A DNA stretch of 64,000 bases from Tolypothrix sp. PCC 7712 (GTDB taxonomy: Bacteria; Cyanobacteriota; Cyanobacteriia; Cyanobacteriales; Nostocaceae): the NCBI RefSeq assembly GCF_025860405.1, contig NZ_CP063785.1, positions 4,092,001-4,156,000 on the forward strand, read 5' to 3'. The position numbers and the translations under genes are program-made. The notes beneath the pieces were generated by a model. That model ran no database searches. It was not told the DNA's origin and worked only from the letters and a program-made list of their open reading frames with translations. Of this stretch, positions 61,801 to 64,000 are shown in pieces (the stretch's first letter is position 1; each line of letters starts with the position of its first letter).

Positions 61801-64000
61801 ATCAATGCGGGAATTTCTGATACTAACATCACCACAGATCAACGTGGTATTAGCCGACCTCAAGACGCAACACCAGATATCGGTGCCTTTGAGTTAGTAG
61901 GTTATACTCTCACGCCTACTGCTGGATCTGGACAAAGTGCGATCGCAAACAATCCTTTTTCAACCTCTTTGCAGGCAAGGGTTACAGAAAATGGTTTTAA
62001 TCAACCTATTCCAGGAATTACAGTTAATTTTACAGCCCCTACAACTGGCGCATCTGCCAACTTTACAAGCGGCACAACTCTCACCACTGATAGCGCTGGA
62101 AATGTGAGTATTCCAGTCACAGCCAACACCGTTGCAGGTAGCTATGCAGTCACAGCCAGTAGTGGCGTACTTACACCCGCCAGTTTCAGTTTAATTAATA
62201 ACCCAGATGTGGCATCTGCCATAATCGCTACAGGTGGGACACCGCAAACTACGGTTGTGAATACTGCATTTACTAATGCCCTACAAGCGAAAGTTCAAGA
62301 CCAATACGGGAATGCGATCGCTAACGCCACTGTTACCTTCAACGCACCCACAACAGGCGCAACTGCTAACTTTACTGGAAGTACTACTCTTTCCACCGAT
62401 ACCAGTGGAAATGTCAGCATCCCAGTCACAGCCAATACTATTGCAGGTAGTTACAACATCACTGCTAATAGTGGTTCACTCACCCCAGCCAGTTTCAGTT
62501 TAATTAATAACCCAGATGTGGCATCTGCCATAATCGCTACAGGTGGCACACCGCAAACTACGGTTGTGAATACTGTATTTACTAATGCCCTACAAGCAAA
62601 AGTACAAGACCAATACGGGAATGCGATCGCCAACGCTATTGTCACCTTTAACGCACCCACAACAGGCGCAACTGCTAACTTTACAGGAAATACCAGCCTG
62701 ACGACTGATACCAGTGGAAATGTCAGCATCCCAGTTACAGCTAACACTGTTGCAGGTAGTTACAACATCACTGCTAATAGTGGTTCCCTTACCCCTGCCA
62801 GTTTCAGTTTAATTAATAACCCAGATGTGGCATCTGCCATTATCGCTACAGGTGGCACACCGCAAACTACGGTTGTGAATACTGCATTTACTAATGCCCT
62901 ACAAGCAAAAGTACAAGACCAATACGGAAATGCGATCGCTAACGCCACTGTTACCTTCAACGCACCCACAACAGGCGCAACAGCGAGTTTTACAGGTAAT
63001 AGCAGCCTGACGACTGATAGCGGTGGCAATGTCAGCATCCCAGTTACAGCCAATACTGTTGCAGGTGGCTACAGCATCAGCGCTAGTAGTGGTTCACTCA
63101 CCCCAGCCAGTTTTAGTTTAATTAACAACCCAGATGTGGCGGCGGCAATTATCGCTACAGGTGGCACACCGCAAACTACGGTTGTGAATACTGTATTTAC
63201 TAATGCCCTACAAGCAAAAGTACAAGACCAATATGGGAATGCGATCGCAAACGCTACTGTTACCTTCAACGCACCGACATCAGGTGCAACTGCTGGTTTC
63301 ACAGGAAATACAACCCTAACCACTGATAGCAGTGGAAATGTCAGCATTCCAGTCACAGCCAACACTGTTGCAGGTGGCTACGCAGTTACAGCCAGTAGTG
63401 GCGCACTCACACCTGCAAGTTTCAGTTTGATTAATAATCCTGATGTTGCCTTCTCCATCATCGCTACAGGTGGCACACCGCAAAGTACTATCGTCAACAC
63501 TGCATTTACTAATCCACTACAAGCAAAAGTACAAGACCAATATGGAAATGCGATCGCTAACGCCAATGTCACTTTCAACGCACCCACAACTGGCGCAACT
63601 GCTAATTTCTCAGGTAATACCAGCCTCACGACTAATAGCAGTGGTAATGTGAGTATCCCAGTCACAGCCAATACAGTTGAAGGTAATTACACAGTTACAG
63701 CTAACAGTGGCGCACTTACACCTGCCAACTTCAGTTTGACTAATAATGCTGCTTCTGAAGTTCCCACTACACCAACAGTTCCAATTGATACGCCCAATCC
63801 AGAAGTTCTGAAGAAACCGCCCTCTACACAAATACCAGTAACTATCAATTCCACACCAGAGGTTGTACTTGATACTGCTGTAGCAAATATTGAGCAAGAA
63901 TACACTACTGAGTATAAAGAATACTTAGGAGAAGAAGCTAAACCTAATCTTGAAGCCCCCAACACAGCCCGTAATATTCTGCAACAAATTAGTGATGCCA
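58834..64000 (+). CDS. giant two-partner-secretion haemagglutinin-like protein (3' end beyond window)
   Basis: At least 1722 codons without a stop, running off the right edge. AGGA precedes tandem ATGs at 58834 and 58837. An extended signal peptide (cut near Ala40) leads to the filamentous-haemagglutinin secretion domain (about 42-170), with NPAGIIFG at 130-137. A second beta-helical part follows (about 180-560). Next come repeats of LNVNNSTF...NSA...GGGIYN (about 650-950) and a choice-of-anchor-Q-like segment (LPGSPAINAG, about 985-1020). Ig-like units follow to about 1636; at least four are near-identical 103-aa copies. The last 85 residues (EYTTEYKEYLGEE...NILQQISDA) resemble the lead-in to a CHAT protease domain, an inference only. 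A TpsB-type outer-membrane transporter is expected but not in view. Confidence 0.88.
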   Translation, partial: MMRMPAIFFVIRAKSIFAKFMSPLATLAMICGLFSASVKAQSITPANDGTGTVITTEGNKIDISGGSLSSDRTNLFHSFSQFGLDANQTANFLSQPSIQNILGRVTGNNASLINGLIQVTGGNSNLYLMNPAGIIFGSGASLNVPAAFTATTANAIGFGNNQWFNAIGANNYANLIGNPTEFAFTTSLGGIIFNAGNLAVGEGQGLILLGGMVLNTGTITAPDGNVTIMAVPAEKVVRVTPSNSLLSLDLPVETKTQINPQAFSPLSLPSLLTGGNLKKVTGVTVENGVVKLISTNTVIPTDVGTTVVSGQVSVSNSQESNTTPQINILGDRIALLNANINASGSNGGTVLIGGDYQGKGTVPNATHTFVSSDSAIAADALQNGNGGKVIVWADDTTRFFGNISAKGGAIAGNGGLVETSGKLSLNVAGSKVDASAANGQPGIWLLDPTDINIVTGGSGTPTGGLFDPANNSDIDPLTIATALDNGTDVTITTSSGTGGNGDITLTNGINQTGGGNASLTLTSRQFFNPNYLININLSSTGNLTFNLNQVNPETNASTDSIQNAIDAIGTVAGNSIINLGAGTYTGNTVYIFEKTLTINGAGASNTIFDGNNINQVFGIFSQGTVTINNLAIINGRGFGSDGGGIAYFSSSSGTLNVNNVTFTGNSTAFDVEGGGNGGAIYSEYGTLNVNNSTFNSNSATDGNGGGIYSFYSTLNVNNSTFRDNLASDGGGGGIYNISDNQSGLDVNNSTFNANSAIDGGGIYNDGIDGGRLDFNNTNFISNSATSGDGGGIYNYDTTGNVNNSTFSGNLASNGRGGGIYNEGFYINVLTVNKSTFNANSATDGGGIYNNDGVSLNVNNSSFASNSAINGNGGGIYNFLDTLNVNNSTLSGNLATDGGGILSDSRAPTTLKNTIVAGNTSSQNPDVSGVLLGSSSNNLIGDGTGTTGISNGVNGNQVGTAATPINPLLSVLGNYGGSTQTFALLPGSPAINAGISDTNITTDQRGISRPQDATPDIGAFELVGYTLTPTAGSGQSAIANNPFSTSLQARVTENGFNQPIPGITVNFTAPTTGASANFTSGTTLTTDSAGNVSIPVTANTVAGSYAVTASSGVLTPASFSLINNPDVASAIIATGGTPQTTVVNTAFTNALQAKVQDQYGNAIANATVTFNAPTTGATANFTGSTTLSTDTSGNVSIPVTANTIAGSYNITANSGSLTPASFSLINNPDVASAIIATGGTPQTTVVNTVFTNALQAKVQDQYGNAIANAIVTFNAPTTGATANFTGNTSLTTDTSGNVSIPVTANTVAGSYNITANSGSLTPASFSLINNPDVASAIIATGGTPQTTVVNTAFTNALQAKVQDQYGNAIANATVTFNAPTTGATASFTGNSSLTTDSGGNVSIPVTANTVAGGYSISASSGSLTPASFSLINNPDVAAAIIATGGTPQTTVVNTVFTNALQAKVQDQYGNAIANATVTFNAPTSGATAGFTGNTTLTTDSSGNVSIPVTANTVAGGYAVTASSGALTPASFSLINNPDVAFSIIATGGTPQSTIVNTAFTNPLQAKVQDQYGNAIANANVTFNAPTTGATANFSGNTSLTTNSSGNVSIPVTANTVEGNYTVTANSGALTPANFSLTNNAASEVPTTPTVPIDTPNPEVLKKPPSTQIPVTINSTPEVVLDTAVANIEQEYTTEYKEYLGEEAKPNLEAPNTARNILQQISDA
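62199..63743 (+). repeat. 309-bp tandem repeats encoding Ig-like domains
   Basis: The block starting AA(T/C)AACCCAGATGTGGC recurs at 62199, 62508, 62817 and 63126, and in a diverged form at 63435. The spacing is exactly 309 bp (103 codons) each time. Neighbouring units are almost identical at DNA level, including silent positions, pointing to recent duplication or gene conversion. The last unit is more diverged. Confidence 0.9.

Noticed and set aside
59257..63965. Minus-strand frames opposite the giant secreted protein
   Set aside because: They repeat with the same 309-bp period and are mirror frames of the plus-strand repeats, which run as one uninterrupted frame with a signal peptide.

Overview
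The window comes from the chromosome of a filamentous, heterocyst-forming type cyanobacterium (Nostoc, Anabaena, Calothrix or Tolypothrix group). The evidence is the very frequent HIP1 octamer GCGATCGC, many short tandemly repeated heptamers (STRR) between genes, a Psb34 gene, a CruA-type lycopene cyclase, bilin-type GAF histidine kinases, a fused ThiO-ThiG, a two-partner-secretion giant protein and an IS701-family element. No tRNA, rRNA or CRISPR array was seen.

Layout. 1-7.9 kb: cyanase, an orphan DNA methyltransferase, a Kir-type potassium channel, an exported alpha/beta hydrolase, a membrane protein and a short-chain dehydrogenase. 8-17.4 kb: GH57 glycosidase, orthocaspase, a histidine-kinase-like protein with a decayed ATP site, and a three-gene run (DUF318-type permease, TIGR03943 protein, anchored beta-propeller-like protein). 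17.4-26 kb: a divergent IF-3 with a probable AUU start, dnaN, a four-GAF phytochrome-like histidine kinase, an ArsA/Get3-like ATPase and two small cyanobacterial genes. 26-36 kb: two copies of a divergent Ser/Thr kinase / ammonium transporter gene pair on either side of a metallophosphatase plus STAND NTPase locus; then psb34. 36-45.3 kb: thiO-thiG, citramalate synthase, cruA and an intact IS701-type element. 45.3-52 kb: a coiled-coil protein, a cluster of DnaA boxes (candidate oriC), dnaA, an HtrA protease and peptide deformylase. 52-58.4 kb: a TetR regulator divergent from a GST / FMN-oxidoreductase / dhaK run, a pectate-lyase-fold protein, and dhaL. 58.8 kb to the end: a giant secreted haemagglutinin-like protein that runs off the right edge.

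Most striking observation. The metallophosphatase frame (29831-31120) ends directly at a canonical -1 slippery heptamer A AAA AAG. A 6-nt spacer and a perfect 10-bp, GC-rich stem-loop follow it. The STAND NTPase continues in exactly the -1 frame and has no normal start codon ahead of its conserved FFGR motif. The simplest reading is a programmed -1 ribosomal frameshift making two products: the phosphatase with its coiled coil (429 aa), and a phosphatase-STAND fusion (about 775 aa). A single-base indel or assembly error in the A6 run is the main alternative.

How genes may work together. The two kinase/Amt pairs share an upstream block with matching spacing, including GTA-N8-TAC boxes of the NtcA type, so they look nitrogen-regulated. 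The TetR-type repressor probably controls the GST operon through two operators that overlap a near-consensus promoter. The oriC-dnaA region and the dnaN-infC region lie about 30 kb apart.
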